IMG/VR virus record: IMGVR_UViG_3300042879_001108
Location: 1 to 20,423 of that record
Origin: a virus
Strand: one strand, 5' to 3'
DNA: 20,423 bases
This document shows, piece after piece, positions 6,809 to 14,018 of the stretch. Position 1 is the stretch's first letter. Each line of letters opens with the position of its first letter. The notes beneath the pieces were generated by a model. It ran no database searches. It saw only the letters and a list, made by a program, of their open reading frames with translations, and was not told where the DNA came from. Both the position numbers and the translations under genes were made by a program.

Positions 6809-8067
6809 TAGGTCGTTAGCTGTTGCAGCAGCGTGTTGCTCAAGCGGCGGGGCCAGTAGGCGATCTTGCGGATGTGGCCGTTGAGATAGCTGGCTGCTCC
6901 TTGGAGCCTTCCCAAAACCATGTGCGTGTTTGCGGAATTCAACGTCACTGACGTATCAGCGGTCGTGAGTGTTCCGTTCACCGCCGACCTTGCGTCATTG
7001 GCAGCAAATGCAGCGGCGATCTTGGCGATAGCTCCAGAAGAAACAGAAACGCCGCCGGTCACCTCTATTACGCCAGATGTCCTATATTGGAAGCTGGCAA
7101 GAGTTCCGGTTGGAGCGAAGAACAAGACGAAACGGTTGTTGGCCGAAGATGCTTCTGCAAATTGAACGATATCAGCGGACTGCGCATAAGTGGCAGGAGC
7201 CTCCGCAAACAACGTTCCCTCGCTCTGATTATAGAAGCTGGAGATCGGCGTGACGACCGCACTGTCCGCTGCGCGGGTGGCGGCGGCGGTGGTCGTCGGG
7301 ATGTAGGACGTGGCGAAGGCGCCTTGCTCTAGCTGCGGGGCGGCTATGCGGAGGGTGAAATTTATGGTGGCGCCGTTCGTGGCCGTGACGCGCAAAACTG
7401 CTGATACTCTTGCCGTTGTAGCATCGGTTAAAGTTCTTGTATGAGAAAATCTTTGCAGCGCCGATGTAAGTGATGAAGCCGTGTTGGTCGTTGAAGCAGT
7501 AACAAATGTTCCGTCTGCCAGTCTTTCCGTAATTCCAATGTTGCAATCTGGAACGCTTCCAGAAATCAGCGCGATATAGGCTGAGTTAGTCCATGTTTGC
7601 CCAGATGATGCCGCTACTTGTGATCCAGACTCGGGATCAAGTGCGATTTGGAACGTCGCCGCTGTCACAATCCCTGAAAACTTGATGTCGATGTAAGCCA
7701 AGCCATTACTTGTTCCGGTTGCGACAATCTCTCTTGTCAGTCCTCCGGCTGTTCCCGTCAGAGGCCAATTCGTCGGAGGCGTCCCCGGCGTTCCAGCCAC
7801 AGCCCCACCAGCCTGCGAGTTGCGGATGCTGTTGGTTCTGGCCTCCTCGATGAGCAGCCCCAAGCTGCTGCCGCCGGAATGGTCGAAGCGGGGGACGTTG
7901 TTGCTGGCCGCTTGCAGCACACCATCTGCATCAAAGTAAGTCGCATCGCTTGCCCGCGTGAAGGTGATCGCGGGGCCGACACCATGATCCAGCGTCTTCA
8001 GTCCGGCAAAGTCGCGGCTGAAGCTCGGCGCTGTCTGCAAAGCGCGTCTGGAAAATGGGAGCGGCAT
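6808..8067 (-). CDS. Tail fibre / receptor-binding protein with LamG-like C-terminal domain, 419 aa
   Basis: About residues 33-80 hold the phage fibre signature ITFTRASDATYFDADGVL...NVPRFDH...LGLLIEEARTN, shared by many adsorption proteins. A central beta-rich region follows, which looks like a carbohydrate-binding module and ends APQLEQGAFATSYIPT. The C-terminal ~140 residues look like a concanavalin A/LamG-type lectin fold (EGTLFAEAP, then NRFVLFF) and finish with YLNGHIRKIAYWPRRLS, a common last strand of this domain. The likely role is binding a surface glycan. It follows the 160-aa structural gene with a six-base gap and no Shine-Dalgarno match. Confidence 0.88.
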   Translation of the reverse strand: MPLPFSRRALQTAPSFSRDFAGLKTLDHGVGPAITFTRASDATYFDADGVLQAASNNVPRFDHSGGSSLGLLIEEARTNSIRNSQAGGAVAGTPGTPPTNWPLTGTAGGLTREIVATGTSNGLAYIDIKFSGIVTAATFQIALDPESGSQVAASSGQTWTNSAYIALISGSVPDCNIGITERLADGTFVTASTTNTASSLTSALQRFSHTRTLTDATTARVSAVLRVTATNGATINFTLRIAAPQLEQGAFATSYIPTTTAAATRAADSAVVTPISSFYNQSEGTLFAEAPATYAQSADIVQFAEASSANNRFVLFFAPTGTLASFQYRTSGVIEVTGGVSVSSGAIAKIAAAFAANDARSAVNGTLTTADTSVTLNSANTHMVLGRLQGAASYLNGHIRKIAYWPRRLSNTLLQQLTT

Positions 8068-8073
8068 GGAGTC

Positions 8074-8556
8074 TTAGGCTGCGGTCTCTAGCTGTAGGCT
8101 CAGGCGCACGCGGATGTCGCTGGCGGCGGTGAAGGTCGGCGTGCCGCCGGTGGTGGCGGCGACGAAGAGGTTCTGCGCGGGCAGCTCAAAGGGCAGGACA
8201 AGGCCGCTCGTCTCGCCGTATTTGCAGCCGCCCAAGTCGGTGCCGGTGGTGACGGTGCATGTGCCGAGGATCTCGGCGGCGTTGTCGTCGGAGATGCTGG
8301 GCGCGGCGTTGACCGTGCCGAGGCTGACGTTGCTGCGTAGGAAATACAACGTGATGGTCTGCGAGGATTCATCGTCGCGGTCAATGATGCTGGCCGTGAG
8401 GATGGTGCCGCGGGCGCCGGCGCTGGTGTTGTCGCTGACGCTGACGGCGGTGGTGTCGAAGAGGACATCGCCGGCGGCGTAGGCGCTGGTGTCTACGACT
8501 GGCGTGAACCGCACGATCTTGGTGCGGAAGTTGGTGAGGGAGACGTTAGGGTGCAT
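8074..8556 (-). CDS. Phage structural protein of unknown role, 160 aa
   Basis: The protein is beta-rich and low in charge, with VVDTSAYAAGDVLFDTTAVSV near the start, ASIIDRDDESSQTITLYFL in the middle and FTAASDIRVRLSLQLE at the end. The 'Y-A-x-GD-V-L' and 'D-D-x-x-Q' pattern is typical of small virion proteins coded next to connectors and fibres. Function could be decoration, tail knob or fibre base; I cannot choose. It starts MHPN, as does the 72-aa protein at 10802-11020, so the two may share an N-terminal attachment segment. There is a six-base gap from the connector gene and no clear ribosome site. Confidence 0.75.
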   Translation of the reverse strand: MHPNVSLTNFRTKIVRFTPVVDTSAYAAGDVLFDTTAVSVSDNTSAGARGTILTASIIDRDDESSQTITLYFLRSNVSLGTVNAAPSISDDNAAEILGTCTVTTGTDLGGCKYGETSGLVLPFELPAQNLFVAATTGGTPTFTAASDIRVRLSLQLETAA

Positions 8557-8562
8557 AGGTTT

Positions 8563-9207
8563 TTAGTATTGGTTGACGCGGGCGGTCCACATGGAGGGTT
8601 GGCCCTGTTGGAAATAGTATTTGTCGCGCTGCGAGATCAGCTCGGACTCGGCCATCTGTTCCATGGCGAGAGCCTTGTCCAGTTGTCCGTCTTCGGTTTG
8701 CAGATCCGAGGTCAGCATAAGCGCGGCTGCCTTTGCTATGACGGCGGGGTAAATGTTCTCGGCGAGAGCTGCGGTCATGCCGATTGCCGCAACGCGGGCC
8801 TGCACATCTATCGGGCGGATGCGGAAGTTGACCCAGACGCTAGTTGGCAGGTCGGTGTCTTCGGGGAAGCGAATGGCATCTCCGAGGAGCGTATAGCCAA
8901 TGGCGCGGGGAGCGGCGTGGGTTGCAGGGTTGTCTCTTAGGACGCCAAAGACCTCTCCCATGGCGGTCTGGCCGACTTGCTCATAGTCGATGTAATAGCC
9001 GTTCGTAGCATCGCCCTGCACGGTGCGGCTTTCGACGCGCATAAGCTCAGGCCAGTCGGCCCACTCCCAGCAGTCGGCGATGCGTTCGTTGGCGGCGGCG
9101 ACCATCATGGTGCGGGCGCCGGATGGGATGTTAGAAATATCCGAGCCGTCGTTGCCGCTGCGTTGCCAAGCGCGGAGGAGGATGGACTGGAGGGTTACGG
9201 TTCTCAC
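8563..9207 (-). CDS. Head-tail connector / tail tubular A-type adaptor, 214 aa, GTG start
   Basis: The N-terminus MRTVTLQSILLRAWQRSG leads into a helical bundle with CWEWADWPELMRVESR at about 46-61. This layout, with several Trp residues before a WPEL block, is typical of podovirus connector proteins (T7 gp11- or P22 gp4-like in role). A long helical C-terminal part (AALAENIYPAVIAKAAALML and later) would pack on the portal ring. It is coded between the portal and the nozzle, as expected for the ring joining them. The start is a GTG just downstream of a tandem 8-base repeat. No ATG in the first codons gives as complete a protein. Confidence 0.8.
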   Translation of the reverse strand: MRTVTLQSILLRAWQRSGNDGSDISNIPSGARTMMVAAANERIADCWEWADWPELMRVESRTVQGDATNGYYIDYEQVGQTAMGEVFGVLRDNPATHAAPRAIGYTLLGDAIRFPEDTDLPTSVWVNFRIRPIDVQARVAAIGMTAALAENIYPAVIAKAAALMLTSDLQTEDGQLDKALAMEQMAESELISQRDKYYFQQGQPSMWTARVNQY

Positions 9208-9212
9208 GGGGA

Positions 9213-9228
9213 CACTAAGGCACTAAGG
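9213..9228. repeat. Perfect tandem 8-bp repeat (CACTAAGG x2)
   Basis: Two abutting copies of CACTAAGG on the plus strand read CCTTAGTG twice on the coding strand. They cover the stop of the secreted 129-aa gene and end a few bases before the GTG of the connector gene. Such units resemble short dispersed repeats of some environmental bacterial genomes. Confidence 0.7.
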
Positions 9229-9612
9229 GGCTGCAACGGGTTCGGGCAGCGGGGTGATGGTGACGGTGTCGCCGGACCAGACCCATTCGCGGGTGCGGGT
9301 TTCGGGGGCGCGGACGCTGCTGCCGCCGGCGGCGAGGATCTGGTTGATGCCGGTGGCGCTGCTGACGTAGAGCGTGAGGAGTTGTTCGCTTTGCGCGTCG
9401 CCGAGGCGTTCGAGGACGGACTTGAGCGTGGCGTCATCAAGGCCGAAGATTTTGGCGTGCAGTGTGCTGAGGCTTTGCGCGTAGAGTTCGCCGTAGTAGC
9501 GGCTGGCTGCGGCGGCGCGGTCAATGTCGCTCAATGCACGTTCGGCGGGCGTGACTGGCAGAAGTTGCGCGTGGGCGCTGGCGGCGAGGAGGAGGATGAG
9601 GAGATGTTTCAT
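9223..9612 (-). CDS. Exported small protein with signal peptide, 129 aa
   Basis: The protein opens MKHLLILLLAASAHAQ, a textbook signal peptide with AHA before Q16 for signal peptidase I, and there is no lipobox. The mature part is helical for about 80 residues (PAERALSDIDRAAAASRYYG, later LKSVLERLGDAQSEQLL), then ends in a short beta-like REWVWSGDTVTITPLP. I do not recognise a family. Export by a phage suggests action in the host envelope, for example superinfection control or lysis timing, although similar proteins are seen in tail modules without known role. The ATG is four bases past the fibre gene's TAA. Confidence 0.78.
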   Translation of the reverse strand: MKHLLILLLAASAHAQLLPVTPAERALSDIDRAAAASRYYGELYAQSLSTLHAKIFGLDDATLKSVLERLGDAQSEQLLTLYVSSATGINQILAAGGSSVRAPETRTREWVWSGDTVTITPLPEPVAAP

Positions 9613-9616
9613 AAGT

Positions 9617-10780
9617 TTAGGGAGCCATTTTGGTGACGGAGAGCATTGACGATTGGATAAGCGTTGTGGCGTCTGCCACGTTGCTTATCGGATACCAACG
9701 GTAGTTCATGGTGTTTGCGTTGCTGCTGGTTAGCACATAGACAAAGCCCGCCACGGCGAATCGGCTTCCTGTGCCTGTAGCCGTGCCGCTGGGAAGCGCA
9801 AACGATGTTACATTCGTGCCAGAAGTAATCGCCGTCACCGTAGCGTTCGCGGCTTGGCCCACGCCACTGCGATGGTTGAATTCTGAAAGATTGGTTGTGA
9901 AACCCAACCCGTGGCTGAATCCAGAGTTGGTCGTGGCGACCCATGCAACGGCGTATTCGATGCGATAAAAACTGTTAGCATCGAGCGCCCACGATCCCAT
10001 CTGTGGATCGTTGTTGGTAGCTTGATTACCAACATTGAAACCCCAGTTCGTTTTGGTTTGGTCGTTGGTGGTGAAGCGTGTGACCGTGCGGCTAACAACG
10101 AAGGACGAACCTCCTGCGCCGTCTGCGGTGAGCAGCGCACCATTGGCGGCGGCTCCGCTAGGCGGGTTGCCTGCGGTCAGGGCGCCGTTAGTGCCGATGA
10201 TGGCGGTGCGGGAGTTGGCGTTGGTGAGCGGGGCGACGCGGAGGTTGTTGCTCCAGACGAGTTCGTTGGTGCGGCGGGTGACGATGTTGCCGTTGGTGTC
10301 GCTGACGAGGCCGATGTTTTGCGCCATGGCCGAGCTGGCCATGAGGGCGGCGAGCACGATGGCGGAGAGGGCAAAGGCTACCGAGCGGACGACGCTGTCG
10401 GTGCCGGTGACTTTGAAGGTGAGCGTTTCGTTGTCGGTGATTTCTACTTGCATGCTGCGGGTTGGGGCGCCGTCGTCGTAGATGACGAATGCTGCGTCTG
10501 ACATAACATCGTGGAAGGACGTGTCGGTGAGCTGGTAGTCGTTGTCGCGGGAGGCGCCGACAATGGCTTTACGCACATACACGCCAGCCTGTTTGTAGGA
10601 GCTGAAGGGCCACGTTCCGGAATTCGAGCGGACGAGCCAGCGGCTATCCAATGCGGCCGATCCGTCGAGCGGGAGGTCCGCATAGGTTGCCACTTCGCCT
10701 GCGAAGAACGCAGAGCCGCCGCCTCCGCCAGAACCTTTCTGGTCGAAGTTGCCGGTGAACGGATTGAAGGCGAAGCCCAT
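9617..10780 (-). CDS. Tail fibre protein with internal signal-peptide-like segment, 387 aa
   Basis: The N-terminus MGFAFNPFTGNFDQKGSGGG is a well-known tail-attachment segment of phage fibres, followed by ATYADLPLDG and SRWLVRSNSGTWPFSSYKQAG. Around residues 133-153 a hydrophobic run ends ASSAMAQ, exactly like a signal peptide with an AMA cleavage site, though it lies in mid-protein. From there a new fibre-like module begins (NIGLVSDTNGNIVTRRTNE) and leads to an Asn/Thr-rich beta region and a C-terminal WALDANSFYRIEYAVAW-type domain. This looks like an in-frame fusion of a fibre base with a once-exported protein. The start is the ATG at 10780; no Shine-Dalgarno site is seen in its AT-rich leader. 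Confidence 0.85.
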   Translation of the reverse strand: MGFAFNPFTGNFDQKGSGGGGGSAFFAGEVATYADLPLDGSAALDSRWLVRSNSGTWPFSSYKQAGVYVRKAIVGASRDNDYQLTDTSFHDVMSDAAFVIYDDGAPTRSMQVEITDNETLTFKVTGTDSVVRSVAFALSAIVLAALMASSAMAQNIGLVSDTNGNIVTRRTNELVWSNNLRVAPLTNANSRTAIIGTNGALTAGNPPSGAAANGALLTADGAGGSSFVVSRTVTRFTTNDQTKTNWGFNVGNQATNNDPQMGSWALDANSFYRIEYAVAWVATTNSGFSHGLGFTTNLSEFNHRSGVGQAANATVTAITSGTNVTSFALPSGTATGTGSRFAVAGFVYVLTSSNANTMNYRWYPISNVADATTLIQSSMLSVTKMAP

Positions 10781-10782
10781 TA

Positions 10783-10797
10783 CAAATTAGAAATTTG
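10783..10797. repeat. AT-rich inverted repeat (6-3-6) in a fibre leader
   Basis: CAAATT and AATTTG flank an AGA centre, directly before the ATG at 10780. The tract continues into GAGATTTAA at the stop of the 72-aa gene. It contrasts with the GC-rich surroundings. Confidence 0.6.
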
Positions 10798-10801
10798 AGA
10801 T

Positions 10802-11020
10802 TTAAGAGCGGGTGACGGCAGCGAGGTCCGCGTCGTTGGTGGTCGGCGGGTTGGTCGTGTAGGAGAAGGTCAAAGTTGCGACTGTTTGGCCTCCGCTGCC
10901 GCCTTCTTTGTAGGTAACTGTCTGGATGTTGTTCGTGCTGCTGTAATACGAGATGCTGAGATAGTCGTGCTGCGGGATATTTAATCCGGCCACGTTCCTG
11001 ACGTTGATGTTCGGGTGCAT
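10802..11020 (-). CDS. Small tail-associated protein, 72 aa
   Basis: The protein reads MHPNINVRNVAGLNIPQHDYLSI and later TVTYKEGGSGGQTVATLTFSY. This pattern, 'HDY', then 'TVTYKxGGxxGxxVATLT', is common for short proteins coded just before tail fibre genes in podovirus-like and siphovirus-like phages; no function is established. It lies between the portal and the MGFAFNPFTGNFDQ fibre, four bases after the portal stop. The leader has no clear Shine-Dalgarno site. It probably forms a small beta domain in the tail or fibre base. Confidence 0.78.
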   Translation of the reverse strand: MHPNINVRNVAGLNIPQHDYLSISYYSSTNNIQTVTYKEGGSGGQTVATLTFSYTTNPPTTNDADLAAVTRS

Positions 11021-11024
11021 ACGG

Positions 11025-13130
11025 TTAGGCGGCGGGTTGGGCGGACATGCCGAGTTGCTGGTCTTGCTGGAGCTTTTGCAGCGCGGGCTGGGCGCCGGTG
11101 CGGCCGATGACGGCGTTTTGCTGCTGTTGCAGTTGGAACTGGAAGGCTTGTGCGCGGGCGTCGATCATCTTGCGGAAGATTTCGTCGCTCTGATATCGCT
11201 GCTGGACCGCCGGGTTGGATTGCACGATTCCTTGCAACGTCTGCAAGCGGACCTGTGCATTCTGGCCGCCTTCTTTGAGCGGTGGCTCGGCGCCGGCGGC
11301 GATCTTTGCAAAGGCTGCTTGTTCGTCTTCTTGCTCGGCTTGAGTCGCTGCGCCGATGTCCTGCACCAACATGCTCGCCATGTTTGGATCGACAGCTTGG
11401 AACATGTATTTGATGAGGCCGACTCGGTCGATTACGCCGAAGCTGTCCATGGGCACTAGGATCTTCGCCAAGTAATCCAGCTTTGCGCCGAGGGCTTCGG
11501 CATCAAGAAGTCGCGCGTCGAACTCGGCGGTGATGTCAAAGCGGCCGCGAATGTCCTGCGGGCTGGACGAGAAGGGAAGTTGGTTCCCTGTGACGCGGGC
11601 GACATCTTCCGGCGTCATGTATTGCTGGGCCAGCGCCATCGTCTGGATGACACAGAGCTTCATGTCCAAGAGCCATGAGTCGATTAGCTCCTGCGTGTGG
11701 AGCATCGACATTTGCGGCGGGACACCTTCGGCCATCCGCCCGAAATAGTTGTTCACGTCGAAGCGTGTTGCGTTCTCCACTTCGATGCTGCCGGCGTCAG
11801 GGCGCGGCGGGTCCATCCAGCCGATCTCACCGGGGCGGCGCTCGGGGATCTGGGCGCCGGGGCCTAAGACCAGATCAAACTTCCCGCGATTGGCCGGCAC
11901 GCGGACAGGCGGGAGGATGCTGATAGAGGCGCGGTCGGCGCGGTAGTCGCGCTGAATTTTGATCTCCTCTTGGGCGGTCTGCGTGATCTCAGGGACACCG
12001 CGACTCTCTAGGAGCGGGCGGGTGCTGCGCTCGCGGGGCAGCTCAACAAAGGGATAAAGCCCGTGGGCATAGGGCATCAGCTCATGGACGGCGGCCTTGT
12101 CAGGAACATGGTAGCTAATGACAGAGCGGGTGACGCGGACGGCATCGGTCTTCGGGTCGTTCTCCTTGCGATAGACGTGCCACACTTCAATCATGTCGCG
12201 CATGTGATCGTAGAGAAATTGGTCGGAGCGATGCAGGTTGAGGTTGATGCGCTTCAGCTCGCCCTTGTGTTTGGCGGCTCTCTCAACCCAATCCTCGTCC
12301 CATCCCTCGACAGCGGCCCGTTCGCGCAACTCCACTTCATTGAGTAACTCTCTGCGGGCAACGAACGCGGCGCGCTGAATAGAGAAGGTTTGGATGGGGA
12401 AGATAACGTCTTCCCACGCTTCTAGGGCGGTCCAGACGGGCTTGGATTCAAAGATGTAGGGGCTTTCCCATTCGACCTCGCCCTTGTCCCTCAGTGCGCG
12501 GACCTTGGCGACATTGCCCAGCTCGGGAACAACCTGACCGAGAAGTTCGGCAGCGGTCTCTTCTTGCAGCGGGTCCAACACAATCTCCATCAGGGCGGCG
12601 AGGTTCGGGTCTTGTGACTCCTGCACCATCATCTGCGCCTCTTCCAAGCTGAACCGCTTGATCTCCGTGCGGGTGGTCTGCTGCCAATCGACAGCCATGA
12701 CAGCCAAGCCGTATGTCTCTCTAAACTCGGCAGCCAGACGCACTTCGCGGCGCAAGTCATCCAAGCAATGCTGGAACAGCAACCACTTCAGAATGGTCTC
12801 GGCGGCGTTCTTCTTGTCGGCGTCCATGCTCTCGACCGGCTGGACTTGCACGCGGCTTTTGAAGAAAGCGTTGGTCAGGATTGTGCAGTGATCCTTGACG
12901 ATGTTGTCGGAAAGCCGAACGCGACAATCAGATGACCCTTCCCATGGCCACGGGGCCTTGCCCATAGCGGCGCCATGCTTGCGTCCGTCTTCGCTTTGCC
13001 CCGGCCAGACGCAATAGCGGGTGTTCCAGTTGCGCAGCTTTCGCTGGATGTATTGGCTGCCATCCGCGTCTGCCTGATCTATGTCAGACAGAATCTCGCT
13101 GATCTTTTCGCGGTCGGGTGTTTCGATCAT
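11025..13130 (-). CDS. Portal protein, P22-type, 701 aa
   Basis: The start is the ATG at 13130 (MIETPDREKISEIL); the longer reading to 13274 passes through the upstream gene, and no earlier ATG, GTG or TTG follows that gene's stop. Residues 60-82 hold PWPWEGSSDCRVRLSDNIV, the conserved PWPG-like block of P22-like portals, followed by the long helical body. The length of 701 residues matches this family (P22 portal 725). The C-terminus is Gln-rich (FQFQLQQQQ) and fits the barrel/crown part. As a dodecamer at one capsid vertex it threads DNA and binds terminase and connector. It is coded after the scaffold and capsid genes, an unusual position. No Shine-Dalgarno site is seen. Confidence 0.9.
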   Translation of the reverse strand: MIETPDREKISEILSDIDQADADGSQYIQRKLRNWNTRYCVWPGQSEDGRKHGAAMGKAPWPWEGSSDCRVRLSDNIVKDHCTILTNAFFKSRVQVQPVESMDADKKNAAETILKWLLFQHCLDDLRREVRLAAEFRETYGLAVMAVDWQQTTRTEIKRFSLEEAQMMVQESQDPNLAALMEIVLDPLQEETAAELLGQVVPELGNVAKVRALRDKGEVEWESPYIFESKPVWTALEAWEDVIFPIQTFSIQRAAFVARRELLNEVELRERAAVEGWDEDWVERAAKHKGELKRINLNLHRSDQFLYDHMRDMIEVWHVYRKENDPKTDAVRVTRSVISYHVPDKAAVHELMPYAHGLYPFVELPRERSTRPLLESRGVPEITQTAQEEIKIQRDYRADRASISILPPVRVPANRGKFDLVLGPGAQIPERRPGEIGWMDPPRPDAGSIEVENATRFDVNNYFGRMAEGVPPQMSMLHTQELIDSWLLDMKLCVIQTMALAQQYMTPEDVARVTGNQLPFSSSPQDIRGRFDITAEFDARLLDAEALGAKLDYLAKILVPMDSFGVIDRVGLIKYMFQAVDPNMASMLVQDIGAATQAEQEDEQAAFAKIAAGAEPPLKEGGQNAQVRLQTLQGIVQSNPAVQQRYQSDEIFRKMIDARAQAFQFQLQQQQNAVIGRTGAQPALQKLQQDQQLGMSAQPAA

Positions 13131-13150
13131 GGACAGATGCCGGTAATGTT

Positions 13151-13486
13151 TTAGGGCCGGTAGCCGACCATGGGTTTTCTCGCCGTGTAGTTGACCGCTG
13201 TTTCGGGAAAGCGTTTTTTGAAATCGTCGCGGAAGCCCTTGTCTTTCCAGCACCCCGGCTCTGCGGCCTCCCATGCGTAGTAGACATCGGCGTCTACGCT
13301 CATGGTGTGCTGCCCAATGCCGTCAACGGAGCAATGCTCAAGCCGGTCGGTCGCCTCTTTGATCCGCGCCTGCCGTGTGGCGGCAAGGGCGTTCTTGGCG
13401 TTCCAGCCGGCGACAAGCTCGTCGCGGACAAGGGCGGACATCTCATCGCCTAAGTCGGCGACTAACTCTGACCAGATTTGGGACAT
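13151..13486 (-). CDS. Phage protein of unknown function next to portal, 111 aa
   Basis: The protein is helical at first (SELVADLGDEMSALVRDELVA, NALAATRQARIKEATDRLEH), then has HTMSVDADVYYAWEAAEPGCW and KGFRDDFKKRFPE. The 'H-x-MSVD-x-x-x-Y' block looks like a conserved small family found near portals, but I know no function. It has no membrane segment. It begins just after a strong hairpin that separates it from the decoration-like gene. A role in head completion is a guess from context. Confidence 0.8.
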   Translation of the reverse strand: MSQIWSELVADLGDEMSALVRDELVAGWNAKNALAATRQARIKEATDRLEHCSVDGIGQHTMSVDADVYYAWEAAEPGCWKDKGFRDDFKKRFPETAVNYTARKPMVGYRP

Positions 13487-13494
13487 CCTAACTT

Positions 13495-13529
13495 CAGCGC
13501 CAGACCCGCAATACGCAGTTCTGGCGCTG
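13495..13529 (-). promoter_or_regulatory. Intergenic hairpin after the capsid genes (10-bp perfect stem)
   Basis: CAGCGCCAGA (13495-13504) and TCTGGCGCTG (13520-13529) form a perfect 10-bp GC-rich stem with a 15-base loop. It lies in the 60-base gap between the decoration-like gene and the 111-aa gene. No T-run follows on the coding strand, so it is not a classical intrinsic terminator. It could be a partial terminator or an mRNA 3'-stabiliser for capsid transcripts. Confidence 0.7.
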
Positions 13530-13546
13530 TGTGTTAAGACGTAGTC

Positions 13547-13987
13547 TTAGAGGTTCGCCAGCTTGTTCACGCTGAAGAAGAAGTGAACTTCTCCCGCGTT
13601 GAGGGCCGACAGGCTCTTTGCCGACATAGAGGCAAACGAGGCGGCAACCGTGCTGGCGCTCGTGGCGGTCAGCGGGGCGGTCGCGGTGTGCGCTTTGTAG
13701 AACACTTCCGTTCCGTTCACGTTCGTCTCGGTCGCGCTGATGAGAGCGGAACCGGCGGCGTTCGTGGTAACGGCGGTCGTGTTGAACGCACTGTCAGTCG
13801 TGTCTTGGAACGGCGTGATCAGCTTGTAGGCACCCGAATGCACGACATCGCCAGCGGCGAGCGAGATCAGGGTGATGGACTGGGCCGTGTTAGCGGTGGT
13901 CTCCGTCATATCGGTGTGATCGACGATGGCCTTGTGGGTGTAGCCGGTTGCGGCTTTGGTTTCAGCGGGCAGTTCGTAGACTTGCAT
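13547..13987 (-). CDS. Head decoration / capsid-associated protein (by position), 146 aa
   Basis: The protein is low in charge and rich in Ala, Thr and Ser, with beta-type segments (TAQSITLISLAAGDVVHSGAY, later EVHFFFSVNKLANL). It lies directly after the major capsid gene, where decoration or capsid-stabilising proteins are usually coded. I do not recognise a named family. Its leader has AAGGA twelve bases before the ATG at 13987, one of the few Shine-Dalgarno matches here, which fits high expression. It could instead be a minor head protein. Confidence 0.75.
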   Translation of the reverse strand: MQVYELPAETKAATGYTHKAIVDHTDMTETTANTAQSITLISLAAGDVVHSGAYKLITPFQDTTDSAFNTTAVTTNAAGSALISATETNVNGTEVFYKAHTATAPLTATSASTVAASFASMSAKSLSALNAGEVHFFFSVNKLANL

Positions 13988-13999
13988 ATTCGATTATGT

Positions 14000-14004
14000 T
14001 CCTT
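14000..14004 (-). promoter_or_regulatory. Shine-Dalgarno site AAGGA of the decoration-like gene
   Basis: AAGGA on the coding strand, twelve bases from the ATG at 13987, which is a rather long spacing. Confidence 0.5.
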
Positions 14005-14018
14005 GGTTAGTTGTTGAA

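Noticed and set aside
6620-6811. Plus-strand 63-aa ORF with CxxC pairs (MDKCALCSCEIP), zinc-finger-like
   Set aside because: It is antisense to the 68-aa minus-strand gene that is coupled by TAATG to the fibre gene; the cysteines mirror GCA alanine codons. Kept as a shadow, though the pattern is striking.
8977-9636. Plus-strand 219-aa Gly/Ala/Asp-rich ORF
   Set aside because: Antisense to the connector and the secreted protein; composition is that of a shadow frame.
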